A stretch of 64,000 nucleotides of DNA from Candidatus Riflebacteria bacterium HGW-Riflebacteria-1 (GCA_002839445.1 PGYB01000019.1:1-64000); one strand, 5' to 3'; shown: positions 22,301-31,411, numbered from the stretch's first letter. Notes: generated from the letters alone by a model not told the origin. A program made the numbers and translations.

Positions 22301-24694
22301 ATGAACCGTTGGAAACGCGCGGCGCTGCTTTGCACCATTGCCGTCGCCCTCAGCCACAGTTCGCCGCTTAGTGCCGCGCTGAACAGAAACAGTCTCACGA
22401 CTGAGACTGCTGCCATTGGCGTAGCTAAACATTTTCCGACCGACATGGCGGTTGGAGTATCACCTGAAACCCCGTTGACAGTAGAGTTTGGCGGAGCAGT
22501 CAACCAGTCGTTCTACCAGACTGTCAATTTCAATCTGTTCAAGGGCACAGAGCCAATCAACGGCGAGCTCTTTTACAACCCGTCAGCGCGCCAGGTAATG
22601 TTCAAGTCAGGCCAGCTTCTTGAATCCGGCCAGACTTACACCGCTCAGATCAGCTATTATGACGGTCTCGGTCGCACATCTGAAAAGGTCTGGAGCTTTC
22701 AGACGGCAGGCAATGGCGGCGCGCAGGCTCTTCCATCATATTCAGACGCGAATGCTGCCAGCGAAAATCAGGCCCAGACCAACAGCCTGGTATTGACCAA
22801 CGCCAATATGGGCGCGGGTTCAATTCGCTCCGATATGCCGATGGAAATTTCGTTTTCTGAACCAATCGATATCGTATCACTAAAAAGTGCTCCGATTCAG
22901 CTTTTCGAAGACAACAAAACGGTTGGCGTAGATTATAAGCTTTCTCGCGACATGAAAACGGTAACAATAAGTCCACGAACCAGCCTCAGGGCTAATGCCG
23001 CTTACGCGATCACCGTTGAAAAGACTCTGGCAGCCACATCAGGCAGTCGCCTGCGCCAGAAAACACTTATTCCATTCAAGCTGGCCGGCAGCAACGATGA
23101 GCCTCGCGTCGAACGCCACATCATCGAAGAAACTCCTGCGCCCGCAAACGCACGAACGCAAAACTATGCAGCACCAGCTGCCGATCCGCAAGCATACGCA
23201 CCCAGACGTCAGGCAGTGCAGCCAACTCCGGCGAGAGCGCCAATGAACCAGATGTCAGCTGCTCCGCTGAGCGAACCCGCGCAGGTCGTCGGACTCGCCC
23301 CACAGAACGGCAGTCGCGTTACCAACCTGACCCAGCCAATCACCATTGCTTTCAGCGAAGAAATCATGGCTGACACTCTCAACGAATTTACTTTCAGACT
23401 CGAAGACGATTTCGGGCCAGTACCGGCAAGGATCCACTACTTTCAGGGCAATAAACAGGCGACACTTACCCCGGTAGGTTTACTTGACGGCAACAAAAAT
23501 TATCGCGTGGTTGTTACCCAGGGCATTACCGACATCAATGGCCGACCGATCAGAAGCGGCATTAACTCGATGTTTTCTACTGCCACACCAGTTGCAGCCC
23601 CTGCGACCCCGACAATGACGGCGCAGACAAGGGCACCGGTCATGCGCGCTCCTGCACGCGAAGCCGCCGAGCTTGAGACTTTCGATAATGAGTTCGCAGA
23701 AAATAACGCAGCTGTCGCTTATAATGAATCCCAGCTCGCCAACCAGCGCAATAACCAGCAACAGGCAGCCAGCAGAAAGCCGAGAGCACAGGCCATCAAT
23801 TACACCACCGCTCAAGCTCCTGCTGACCGCACCGTAAGAACCAGAAGCGCTCAAACAGCAGCAAACGCCCGCAACAATCTCAAAGCATTCAAGGTTACTT
23901 CCATTTACCCCGGCGCTAATTCGAACAACATCTCGCGGCGGGCAAAGATTGCTGTGCACTTTTCTGAACCGGCCGATATAAAAACTGTTAACAATATCAA
24001 CATCTCAATATTCGGCAACCAGGTGCGTGTAGAGGGCAAGGTCTCCTACGACCGCCAGAACAACCGGGCCATCTTTGAGCCTAACACGCCGTTTGAAGCC
24101 AAAACTGATTACAAGGTAATCATCAGCGACAAAATTAAGAGCCAGATGGGCGAACAGCTTGCCCAGCGCTTTACATGGGAATTTGCAACATCAGAGAATG
24201 CGAAACAACAGCAATATCTGCCAGGTAATCGCACGGCCGAAGCTGACGCCGCGTTTTTCATTCCGCTCGTAGACAGCAAAGTCAAACGAAATCCTGGCCA
24301 GGCAGTTGGCAGCGCGCAAAGGACCATGAGCAATAACTCCAGTTCGTTTACCTTTGTGCCTTCAAAGCACTGGGCATTCAAATCAATGCGCCACATTTCG
24401 AACAAGGGCATTCTCAATGCGTTTCCATTTGTTTACACTGACAGCGTCACCAGATATGAATTCGCCAGCGCGATCAACAACGCTCTGAGTAATCTGAAAT
24501 CGATGCAGCACGCGCCCAGCAAACCCCGACTTCGCGTAGCCGACATGGTTGAGCTCCAGCAACTGGTGATCGAATTCAAAAGCGAACTCAAGTCATACAA
24601 TGTAAACACCACCTGGTTTGAAGCGTTCCTGCAGCAGCAGGGAGTAAACCTGCAGCAGGTCGAAAGCAAGGTTAGCAAGCTTAACGGCGCCTGA
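22301..24694 (+). CDS. Surface protein with four Ig-like domains and an SLH-like end
   Basis: This 797-residue exported protein has a signal peptide over about residues 1-26 (ending LSAAL) and a strong ribosome binding site, GAGGAGGTAATTT, before ATG 22301. Four Big_5/SbsA-type Ig-like domains can be recognised by repeats of phrases such as VEFGGAV, ISFSEPID, IAFSEEI and VHFSEPADI, at about residues 38-136, 170-262, 327-427 and 531-631. Low-complexity linkers rich in Ala, Pro, Gln and Asn separate them. Residues 688-733 (HWAFKSMRHISNKGILNAFP, then VTRYEFASAINNAL) match an S-layer homology motif, followed by a helical tail. Cell-wall or envelope anchoring through the C-terminal SLH-like part is likely. 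Confidence 0.83.
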   Translation: MNRWKRAALLCTIAVALSHSSPLSAALNRNSLTTETAAIGVAKHFPTDMAVGVSPETPLTVEFGGAVNQSFYQTVNFNLFKGTEPINGELFYNPSARQVMFKSGQLLESGQTYTAQISYYDGLGRTSEKVWSFQTAGNGGAQALPSYSDANAASENQAQTNSLVLTNANMGAGSIRSDMPMEISFSEPIDIVSLKSAPIQLFEDNKTVGVDYKLSRDMKTVTISPRTSLRANAAYAITVEKTLAATSGSRLRQKTLIPFKLAGSNDEPRVERHIIEETPAPANARTQNYAAPAADPQAYAPRRQAVQPTPARAPMNQMSAAPLSEPAQVVGLAPQNGSRVTNLTQPITIAFSEEIMADTLNEFTFRLEDDFGPVPARIHYFQGNKQATLTPVGLLDGNKNYRVVVTQGITDINGRPIRSGINSMFSTATPVAAPATPTMTAQTRAPVMRAPAREAAELETFDNEFAENNAAVAYNESQLANQRNNQQQAASRKPRAQAINYTTAQAPADRTVRTRSAQTAANARNNLKAFKVTSIYPGANSNNISRRAKIAVHFSEPADIKTVNNINISIFGNQVRVEGKVSYDRQNNRAIFEPNTPFEAKTDYKVIISDKIKSQMGEQLAQRFTWEFATSENAKQQQYLPGNRTAEADAAFFIPLVDSKVKRNPGQAVGSAQRTMSNNSSSFTFVPSKHWAFKSMRHISNKGILNAFPFVYTDSVTRYEFASAINNALSNLKSMQHAPSKPRLRVADMVELQQLVIEFKSELKSYNVNTTWFEAFLQQQGVNLQQVESKVSKLNGA

Positions 24695-24706
24695 ACGAAG
24701 AATTGA

Positions 24707-24753
24707 TAAAAGCTGCCGCTGCTGGTAAAATCGCCGGCTGCGGCAGTTTTTTT
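24707..24753. terminator. Bidirectional terminator between convergent genes
   Basis: A strong hairpin with outer stem CTGCCGC/GCGGCAG (24713-24746) is followed by TTTTTTT on the plus strand and by TTTTATC on the minus strand. It can therefore stop both the Ig-like/SLH gene and the AsmA-like gene. Confidence 0.85.
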
Positions 24754-26398
24754 ATCTGGCCAGAATAAGATCAAGCACTGGAATGTTGTGAGCTTCGTAA
24801 CTTTTCTGGTCGAAAACAAGACGAAGGTCGCCCATCCCGTCTTTCCAGTGCCCTTGCGTGGCGATAACATCATCTTCGCCGGCCGACAACTGTCCACTCA
24901 ACGTAAGATCATCAGCATCACAGCCCTTAAGAACATATTTCCAGCTGTAGGGGGCCTTAAGAGAAGAGGCCTGCTGCTCAAATCGACCGGCACTGCCTTT
25001 GAATCTGCTAAAAATTGGCGGCAGGGCGTGCTGGGCGTGGCAGGTCATATCCAGAGCCAGATCGCCGGCTCCCTCTGCTCCGAGTAAATACGCGATAAAT
25101 CCTGACACCGTTCTGGTTTCACGACTTTTGCCGGCAACAAGATCAGAAGTGTTGAGTCTGGCCGCCACTTCAGGACGATTGCCGCGCAGCTGTACGCTCA
25201 ATGTTGCTCCACCAGACAATGGCGGCAAGGCCATGCCATATTTCACGCCCCAGGGCAGATCATCGGCAAGGCGTGAAAAGTCTATGGTGACACAGCTAAA
25301 GTCGAGGCCCCACTTGCGCGCCGGCGTCAGAACAGACTCAATTTTACCGGTCATCGAAGCAGGAAACCCGAGAAACTTGCTGCCTTCGTCAGAAAAGCTG
25401 AAGGCACTGTCAAAATATTTCCAGCTGCCATTTAGTTCAACAAGAGAAATAAACAGGCCCTGGGCAACCATGCGCAAGTTGTGACAGCGACCTTTAAGGT
25501 TGCCAAGAAAGCCAAGTTCGTTGCTGATCAGCCATGACCCGGTAAAGTCAAGCGTACCGTCAAACCCGAACGGAAATTTGTCCTGCCAGAGCGGTATCAG
25601 CCAATGCGAAATTTTGGCAATATCGAGCGATGCAGACGAAATATAGCCACTGATGCCTGGCACTCCTTTACGACCAGTCACCGCAATAGCGCTGGTAATT
25701 GTCTGGCCCAATAGACAGATGCTTAGACTGCCATCAACATTTTGCTGGCGCTGCATGACACGCCCGTTGAAATTTCCTTTGCCGATAAGCCGCTCGCGAA
25801 AACTGACATTGAAACCTGTCTGCAGTAAATGAGCGGGCATGGCGACAAGGGGTCGCAAGTCAGCGTATGTCAGCTCAATTGTCAACGGAAAGTCATGCCA
25901 TGGCCTTATTCTGCCATGGCCGAGCGTAAAGCTGGCTATCTCGATATTAGCCGGCAAAGGCAAAAAACAGCCATACTGGTTAAAATCAGGTAAAGTTGCT
26001 GATGCAAGCGGGGCAGCGGACATGCCGACCAGCTCAAATTCGGCCAGGCTGGCACTCAGCTCAACTTTTCCCCCGCCAAGAAGCTTGGAAAAATCGGCCA
26101 CAATGCTGGCACCCGAAGCAATCATCTGCATCGGCGGCTTGAGTCGCTTAACCGTGATCTGACCTATTTTCAAACCGGTCGAAATACTGCCACTGAAATC
26201 TTTCAGGGCGATGTTGATGCCGGGTTGGCCAGAGTTTCTAGCTATCAGAAACTCAACAGCCCGCTTGGCAAAATTCTCTGAGACAAACATCCAGGCTACT
26301 GCTGCAATGGTAATCGCTATCAGGCCGGCAACAGTAAGAATGACTCTGCGATGAAGATACGACGGGGTCTTGTGCGATTCAACGGCCAAGCCAGGCAC
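24752..26398 (-). CDS. AsmA/TamB-like membrane-anchored envelope protein
   Basis: This 548-residue protein has one N-terminal membrane segment (about residues 19-38, VILTVAGLIAITIAAVAWMF) and then a long region of alternating beta-strand-like segments with phrases such as LKIGQITVKRLKPP and VELSASLAEFELVGM that resemble AsmA-type lipid-transfer proteins. The family identification is by overall style, not by a unique motif. The proposed start is a GTG at 26398. It is last in the PTS IIA-ndk group, 72 bases after the ndk stop, with an intervening terminator, so it may need its own promoter or read-through. Its presence fits a diderm envelope. Confidence 0.6.
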   Translation of the reverse strand: MPGLAVESHKTPSYLHRRVILTVAGLIAITIAAVAWMFVSENFAKRAVEFLIARNSGQPGINIALKDFSGSISTGLKIGQITVKRLKPPMQMIASGASIVADFSKLLGGGKVELSASLAEFELVGMSAAPLASATLPDFNQYGCFLPLPANIEIASFTLGHGRIRPWHDFPLTIELTYADLRPLVAMPAHLLQTGFNVSFRERLIGKGNFNGRVMQRQQNVDGSLSICLLGQTITSAIAVTGRKGVPGISGYISSASLDIAKISHWLIPLWQDKFPFGFDGTLDFTGSWLISNELGFLGNLKGRCHNLRMVAQGLFISLVELNGSWKYFDSAFSFSDEGSKFLGFPASMTGKIESVLTPARKWGLDFSCVTIDFSRLADDLPWGVKYGMALPPLSGGATLSVQLRGNRPEVAARLNTSDLVAGKSRETRTVSGFIAYLLGAEGAGDLALDMTCHAQHALPPIFSRFKGSAGRFEQQASSLKAPYSWKYVLKGCDADDLTLSGQLSAGEDDVIATQGHWKDGMGDLRLVFDQKSYEAHNIPVLDLILAR

Positions 26399-26420
26399 CT
26401 GCTCTCTGAAATGTAGTCAT

Positions 26421-26446
26421 AAAAAAACCCGGAAACGGGTTCCGGG
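26421..26446 (-). terminator. Terminator after ndk
   Basis: Stem CCCGGAA/TTCCGGG (26428-26446) with a five-base loop is followed on the minus strand by seven Ts (26421-26427). This is a compact intrinsic terminator between ndk and the AsmA-like gene. Confidence 0.75.
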
Positions 26447-26470
26447 GATTTTATAATATCGACCGGGGGA

Positions 26471-26935
26471 TTAAGAGTAGTATATCCAGCGTTCGAGATC
26501 AAGATGGTAATTCAGAATTTCATCATCTCTGAAATACACGGGAAATTCCTGTGCAAAGCTTTCGGGGCTATCTGATCCATGAATGAGGTTGTGTTTAACG
26601 TCAAGCGAGAAATCGCCCCTGATCGTGCCAGGTGGCGACTCTTTTGGGTCGGTAGCACCCATCATCTTTCGACATAGCGCAATTGCATCGCGGCCCTCGA
26701 CCAGCATGGCAACACTTGGCGAAGAACAGATAAACTGCACCAGGGAATCATAAAACGGGCGACCCTTGTGGCATGCATACTGCCGGGCCGCCTGTTCTGG
26801 GGTCACCTGAACCATCTTGAGGGCTACAATTTTAAGCCCTTTTTCTTCGATTCTGCTGACAACTTTGCCGATAAACCCACGCTGAACCGCATCAGGTTTG
26901 ATTAGGAGAAAAGTACGCTCATTTGTTTGTGTCAT
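26471..26935 (-). CDS. ndk: Nucleoside diphosphate kinase
   Basis: Ndk transfers the gamma-phosphate between nucleoside triphosphates and diphosphates through a phosphohistidine. The 154-residue protein starts with RTFLLIKPDAVQRGFIG, and the catalytic histidine is in NLIHGSDSPESF. It is about ten residues longer than the usual bacterial enzyme at the C-terminus, ending LDLERWIYYS. Its start codon lies three bases after the stop of the anti-sigma-like gene, so the PTS IIA, kinase-fold and ndk genes probably form one operon. Confidence 0.95.
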   Translation of the reverse strand: MTQTNERTFLLIKPDAVQRGFIGKVVSRIEEKGLKIVALKMVQVTPEQAARQYACHKGRPFYDSLVQFICSSPSVAMLVEGRDAIALCRKMMGATDPKESPPGTIRGDFSLDVKHNLIHGSDSPESFAQEFPVYFRDDEILNYHLDLERWIYYS

Positions 26936-26938
26936 TCA

Positions 26939-27373
26939 TCATTCCACCACTGCAAGATTGAACTGCATGGAATAACATGAATTACGGCCAGATTCTTTTA
27001 GAAACACGAAGTTATCACTGAGGCCAAGCACCGGATCCAGTTTTTCGCGCACCTGTTCTACGGTAGGAGGCTCAATCAGAGCGATCTGGTCATTCAACAT
27101 GAAATCCTCGACAGTTATCTGCAGCTTATCTTTAAATACTGAGAATTTCAAGTCAAACAAACCCTGTGCTTTAAGATAAGACAACTCAATCGAACCGATG
27201 AGAGCCGTCTCAAGTGCTACTTTGATTCGGTCCCGAGAAGATTCGTCAACGCTAAAGTGCTCACAGATGCCATCGAGAGTCATGAGCGCATTTGCCAGGT
27301 AACACCGGTCAGCAGGTATACGCATGTGCAGAGACAACTCATCTTTTCTCATATCTTGTATGTGAGAATCCAC
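26939..27373 (-). CDS. Anti-sigma-factor-like protein with degenerate histidine-kinase ATPase fold
   Basis: This 144-residue protein resembles the HATPase_c_2/RsbW class: LHMRIPADRCYLANALMTL and RIKVALETALIGSIELSYL echo the RsbW N-box helix, where an Asn or Glu coordinates Mg-ATP. The G-boxes are not clear, so ATP binding is uncertain. The start is probably GTG 27373, which has GGGGG six bases upstream. An ATG at 27352 is the alternative. It lies between a PTS IIA gene and ndk, so a role in a partner-switch or PTS-linked regulation is possible but unproven. No sigma factor is adjacent. Confidence 0.6.
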   Translation of the reverse strand: MDSHIQDMRKDELSLHMRIPADRCYLANALMTLDGICEHFSVDESSRDRIKVALETALIGSIELSYLKAQGLFDLKFSVFKDKLQITVEDFMLNDQIALIEPPTVEQVREKLDPVLGLSDNFVFLKESGRNSCYSMQFNLAVVE

Positions 27374-27412
27374 AGATAGCCCCCTGATCTTAAAGCCAGA
27401 GTCGGAAACAGA

Positions 27413-27862
27413 CTATTCTTTAGCTGCGATGATCTTAATAACTTCTTCTTTGGTCGTTGCCTTTTTGAGATCTTCAATGAGGTCCTGATAGCGCAACAAT
27501 CTTGAGATTCTTGCCAGGAGCTTGAGATAAAGGCTGCCTGATTCAACCGGCGCGGCCAGGAGGAAAATCAGGTGTACAGGATCACCATCAACAGAATTGA
27601 AATCAATACCCTTGCCTGATCTGGCAAACGCGATAGAAACTTCATTAACAGTGTTCGCACGAGCGTGCGGAATCGCGATTCCGGCACCGATAGCTGTGCT
27701 ACCGAGCTTTTCACGTTCGAGAACTGCACTTACGAAGTGGTCATGATCACTGACTCTTCCGGACCCGCACAGCATGCCAGATAGCCTGGTAATAGCTGTG
27801 GCTTTGTCATTAACATCCAGTTGTAGATCGATGAAACTGTCCTGAAGCAATTCGGATATCAT
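27413..27862 (-). CDS. PTS EIIA domain protein (fructose/PtsN type)
   Basis: This is a single-domain EIIA of the fructose/nitrogen family, 149 residues. The phosphorylatable histidine lies in GAGIAIPHARANTV, preceded by LEREKLGSTAIG, a strong family signature. No permease domain is encoded nearby, so a regulatory PtsN-like role is more likely than sugar transport. The start ATG 27862 has GAGGAG upstream. It heads the operon with the ATPase-fold protein and ndk. Confidence 0.9.
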   Translation of the reverse strand: MISELLQDSFIDLQLDVNDKATAITRLSGMLCGSGRVSDHDHFVSAVLEREKLGSTAIGAGIAIPHARANTVNEVSIAFARSGKGIDFNSVDGDPVHLIFLLAAPVESGSLYLKLLARISRLLRYQDLIEDLKKATTKEEVIKIIAAKE

Positions 27863-28319
27863 AACTTTATCTCCTCGCTAATCTTATACAAATATATGAG
27901 CATAAATCATGCCAACTTTACAATCCCTTACAACAGCCTATATCGCTATAAAGAACCAAAACAAAAGTGTGTTTTTTACACAGCACGAACATCAGTGTAA
28001 TAATAGCACACTTTTGCTTTTAAACCAGTGAATATTTTTCACTTAGCGCAGAATAGTATTTCCGAAATCGTCTGCCCAAGTGCCAATGCGCTAACAAACC
28101 CAGTATGAATGCTTACCTCTCAGGCTTTTATCAACTATCGAACAACGCATCGCTGTTACTTAAATATCGGCAACAGGAAGATATCAGCAAAGCCATATTT
28201 GAGAGCGAAGCAAGCAGGGTACAATACATTGCTGGCGCATCAAAAAGGGGTACAGCCGAAAAAGAATTCAGCTTACGCCGACACAATGCGGTGCCTGGAA
28301 AGTTTTACGAATGCCGAAG
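27863..28319. other. 457-base AT-rich gap without a supported gene
   Basis: The left part (27900-28070) is AT-rich and carries the inverted repeat at 27962-28016. The right part holds an open frame (28105-28356, plus) with no ribosome binding site and no recognisable product, which overlaps the end of the regulator gene, so I do not call it. The leader of the PTS IIA operon lies at the left edge, and TATAAG at 27883-27888 on the minus strand could be its -10 element. Confidence 0.5.
27962..28016. repeat. Inverted repeat in the PTS/regulator gap
   Basis: Ten-base perfect arms CAAAAGTGTG (27962-27971) and CACACTTTTG (28007-28016) are separated by 35 bases. A nested GTGT/ACAC pairing is also possible. 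It could be a protein binding site or a poor terminator for either strand (TTTT runs follow both arms). Confidence 0.45.
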
Positions 28320-29711
28320 TCAGTTGTCTGTCTCGAGATCGTGCTTCTTGAGCTGATGGCGCAAAGCAAAACGGGTCAAACCAAGTATTTCAGCAGCACG
28401 ACTCTTCTTGCCTTCGACTTCATGCATCACCTCTACAACAATCTGCTTCTCGACAGAATCAATGTAGTCTTTAAAGCTAAACCCCGTACCCTGCCATGGC
28501 TTGGCGCTTTCTTGAGCGAATGCCACATAACCGAGGTCGCCGCCCTTCTTGAGTTCTTCAGGAAGACTGGCCGGCCTGATCAGGTTGCTCATCTCAAGAA
28601 GAGTCGCGCGCTCAATAATGTTGCGCAATTCTCTTACATTGCCCGGAAAGTTGTAGCTTTCGAGAATTTTTAGCGTGTCATCTCTGAACCCTGAGATATC
28701 TTTTGAAAACTCTTTGCGAAACTCCTCAAGAAAATTCTTGGCAAGCAGAAGAATGTCGTCACGGCGATCGCGAAGAGGAGGCAGATTAACAGTGAACACA
28801 TTAAGACGATAGAATAGATCCTGGCGCAGGCGCCCGTCTTCTATTGCTTTTTCGAGATCAGCATTGGTAGCCGAAATGATTCGCACGTCAACGTGAATAT
28901 CAGTAGTTCCACCTACTCTCCTAAACTTTCTTTCCTGCAGAACGCGAAGCAGCTTTACCTGCAGTGATGGATCGAGATCACCGATTTCGTCAAGAAAAAG
29001 AGTGCCACCGTTGGCCAGTTCAAACAAACCCTTTTTCTGCTTTTGCGCATCTGTGAACGCGCCCTTTTCATGCCCAAAAAGCTCTGACTCAAGCAGTGTA
29101 CTGCTCACTGCCGCAGCGTTAACATCGATAAATGGCTTATCAGCGCGTGAACTCTGAAAGTGAATCTGACGGGCAACCAGTTCTTTGCCAGTTCCTGACT
29201 CGCCTCTGATCAAAACAGTAGTTCGGTCGGTGCGGGCGGCCATGCTGATGTGCTCGCGCAACTGCTTCATTTTCTGGTTTTCGCCCAGAATTCTGGCAAA
29301 CTTGTTCTCAAGCATCTCCTGATAGTGATGCAACTGGCTTTTGAGCAGGTTGGCCTGCACGATCTTGCTGATGAGCAGACTGACTTCTTCAAGACTGTAG
29401 GGCTTGGCAAGATAGTCAAAAGCCCCTCTTTTCATAGCGTTGACCGCAGTCTCAACATCGCCGTAGGCGGTCATGATAACCACGATCGCGTCAGGATCGA
29501 CTCTGGTAACTTCGAGCAGCAGATCCAGGCCATTACTGTCAGGCAGACGTACATCAAGCAGAATAATGTCGCAGCCGTGCGCGTTGAAATAGCTCAAAAA
29601 CTCTCGTCCATTCTCAAAAGCCCGCACATTGTAACCCTCGCTCTCCAGAGCTTCTTTAAGGGTCCAGCGGATCATCTCCTCATCATCAACAACCAGTATA
29701 TCTATAGCCAT
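28320..29711 (-). CDS. NtrC-family sigma-54 response regulator
   Basis: This 463-residue regulator has three domains. The receiver (residues 1-120) has acidic pocket DDEE and phosphoacceptor Asp in IILLDVRLPD. The AAA+ sigma-54 activator domain has Walker A GESGTGKELVAR and Walker B GGTLFLDEIGDL. The C-terminal Fis-type helix-turn-helix is AAEILGLTRFALRHQLKKH. The sigma-54 contact loop reads GAFTDA instead of the usual GAFTGA. It directly follows the cyclase-like/HEAT gene and no histidine kinase is adjacent, so its input is unknown. Its coupled neighbour could be part of the signalling pathway. Confidence 0.93.
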   Translation of the reverse strand: MAIDILVVDDEEMIRWTLKEALESEGYNVRAFENGREFLSYFNAHGCDIILLDVRLPDSNGLDLLLEVTRVDPDAIVVIMTAYGDVETAVNAMKRGAFDYLAKPYSLEEVSLLISKIVQANLLKSQLHHYQEMLENKFARILGENQKMKQLREHISMAARTDRTTVLIRGESGTGKELVARQIHFQSSRADKPFIDVNAAAVSSTLLESELFGHEKGAFTDAQKQKKGLFELANGGTLFLDEIGDLDPSLQVKLLRVLQERKFRRVGGTTDIHVDVRIISATNADLEKAIEDGRLRQDLFYRLNVFTVNLPPLRDRRDDILLLAKNFLEEFRKEFSKDISGFRDDTLKILESYNFPGNVRELRNIIERATLLEMSNLIRPASLPEELKKGGDLGYVAFAQESAKPWQGTGFSFKDYIDSVEKQIVVEVMHEVEGKKSRAAEILGLTRFALRHQLKKHDLETDN

Positions 29712-31373
29712 TTAATTCACCAATCCAGCCCGGCGAACGGCCTCAACAATAAAAGGCCTGATTTTCTCGCCAGAAGTTTTGAAGATCGAGAGAAAACATT
29801 GATAGAGTATCTTGCTTTTGCTGAACTCAAGGCGGCGCAGAATATGCTTCTGAAGTTCCATCTCCTGTTCACTGAACGATGCGATAACCGTCTTCAAGGC
29901 GACATCAGACTCAGTGTCGAGCAATTCATCAGCAGCAGCCTTACGGGTTCGCTTGGAAAGGTCTGTGTTCAGCTCTGACAGAGCATCTAGATACTCTTTC
30001 TTGCCGGTAGCACGATAAAAAGAACCATTGACACTTGCTTTGACCGCTCCATCAGGGTCAGAAAGCAGATGCTCAAGATGCTTGAGAGAGTCGTTACCCG
30101 CAAGCTTTGGCAGAGCACGGGCGGCTGCCAGTCTTACTTTCCAGCTCACTTCTTTGGTAGAACCGAGAATTACCGGTATGACCTCATTACGACCAATACT
30201 GGCAAAGGCATCGATAATTGCGCTGCGGAAAATCGGATCCTGAGTCTCCGGGAAAATACGCTTGAGCAAGCCGAGTGCGTGCTCATTACCGATCACCTTA
30301 ACTGTTTCGAGAGCTTCGAGAGCAACTTTTTCATCGGCATCGCCGATCAGCTCTACCAGCGGCTGCATTTTCGCATCGAGCTCAAGATAACGATAAGCTA
30401 CGGCAACGGCGCGGCGGGCATAAGCATCTTTATGCGAGGCAAATGAAGCAATTTCTTCGGGTTTGTTCCAGCCAATAAGTTCATAAACAGGAAGCGGCGG
30501 CAACGGCGAGCGCAACTTAACCGGCTTCCACTCCCGAAAATCGAAAAGAGAGAGGGCGGCTTTGTGAATATCTTCATTCACATATATCGAAAAGTCGCCG
30601 GCCGCCTCAGCAAGAGTTTCAGCCAGATAAGCGGGTTTTCCGACCCATGTCGGCTCTGAAACCATACCACGACCAACTTTGATCAGGCGACCCATGGCAA
30701 GCCCAACTGCAACCCGCGCCCGGCTGTCGCGCAAAATGGAGTCGGTTTCGAGAGTGCGTTTAAAGCGCGAAACAACTTCAAAAGCAACAACCAACGCCTC
30801 AAAAAGAGCGTCATCACGCCCCTCATCGCGGCCGAACACCCAGATTCGGTCAAGCTGAGAACCGGCAAAACACGAATAATCAAAAGAAAATGGCTTATCA
30901 AAAACAGCTTCGGCACGACGAATCAGCTTTAAAAAACCGTCCCGGTCTGCCAGCACTTCTTCTGGAAATCTGATCTGAACAGCAGCCACGACAGCATCTC
31001 TTTCTTCGGCATCTGCCGGGGCTGCCAGACGTTGGTCAAGCATGATGCGCAGGCGCATGTCTTCTTCGCCGCCAACTTCCAGCAAAGAAACTTTTTCGGC
31101 AGCATCCTGGCGGTCGATATGGCGCAAAGCGGCTTTTTCAACCGCCTTAACCGGCTCAGGGCGGCTTTCGAGAGGAGTTTTCTCGACATGATCTTCGCGT
31201 ACTGCTGCAGTAACAAGCTTTTCTGGAACTGCTGTTTCCTCGATTTTATCTTGTTTATCGTCGTTCTCGTCGCTCAAGAATCCGGTTTCTTCTTCCTGGT
31301 CGTCAAGAGAAAACATGACAAAAACCAGCAGCAGTATCACAACCGCTATCACAATCATCAAAATAGAATTCAT
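29712..31373 (-). CDS. Membrane-anchored protein with cyclase-like and HEAT-repeat domains
   Basis: This 553-residue protein has one N-terminal membrane helix (residues 4-22), an acidic, Lys/Glu-rich linker to about residue 105, then a region at about 125-300 whose order of phrases matches class III nucleotidyl cyclase domains: IWVFGRDEGRDDALFEALVV, RARVAVGLAMGRLIKV, and at its end VKLRSPLPPLPVYELIGW. The metal-binding aspartates of active cyclases are not evident, so it is probably a degenerate, non-catalytic version. Residues 310-550 form HEAT-like repeats (DKVALEALETVKVI-type helices, KVRLAAARALPKLAG). It is one base from the NtrC-type regulator, so it may be an accessory to it. The family has no name that I recognise. 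Confidence 0.7.
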   Translation of the reverse strand: MNSILMIVIAVVILLLVFVMFSLDDQEEETGFLSDENDDKQDKIEETAVPEKLVTAAVREDHVEKTPLESRPEPVKAVEKAALRHIDRQDAAEKVSLLEVGGEEDMRLRIMLDQRLAAPADAEERDAVVAAVQIRFPEEVLADRDGFLKLIRRAEAVFDKPFSFDYSCFAGSQLDRIWVFGRDEGRDDALFEALVVAFEVVSRFKRTLETDSILRDSRARVAVGLAMGRLIKVGRGMVSEPTWVGKPAYLAETLAEAAGDFSIYVNEDIHKAALSLFDFREWKPVKLRSPLPPLPVYELIGWNKPEEIASFASHKDAYARRAVAVAYRYLELDAKMQPLVELIGDADEKVALEALETVKVIGNEHALGLLKRIFPETQDPIFRSAIIDAFASIGRNEVIPVILGSTKEVSWKVRLAAARALPKLAGNDSLKHLEHLLSDPDGAVKASVNGSFYRATGKKEYLDALSELNTDLSKRTRKAAADELLDTESDVALKTVIASFSEQEMELQKHILRRLEFSKSKILYQCFLSIFKTSGEKIRPFIVEAVRRAGLVN

Positions 31374-31411
31374 CCTGTATTCCTTTATCTGACAGGGCTA
31401 TACAATCACTG

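Noticed and set aside
28105..28356. 83-codon open frame in the gap next to the NtrC-type regulator
   Set aside because: No ribosome binding site, no family resemblance, and it overlaps the end of a firm gene.
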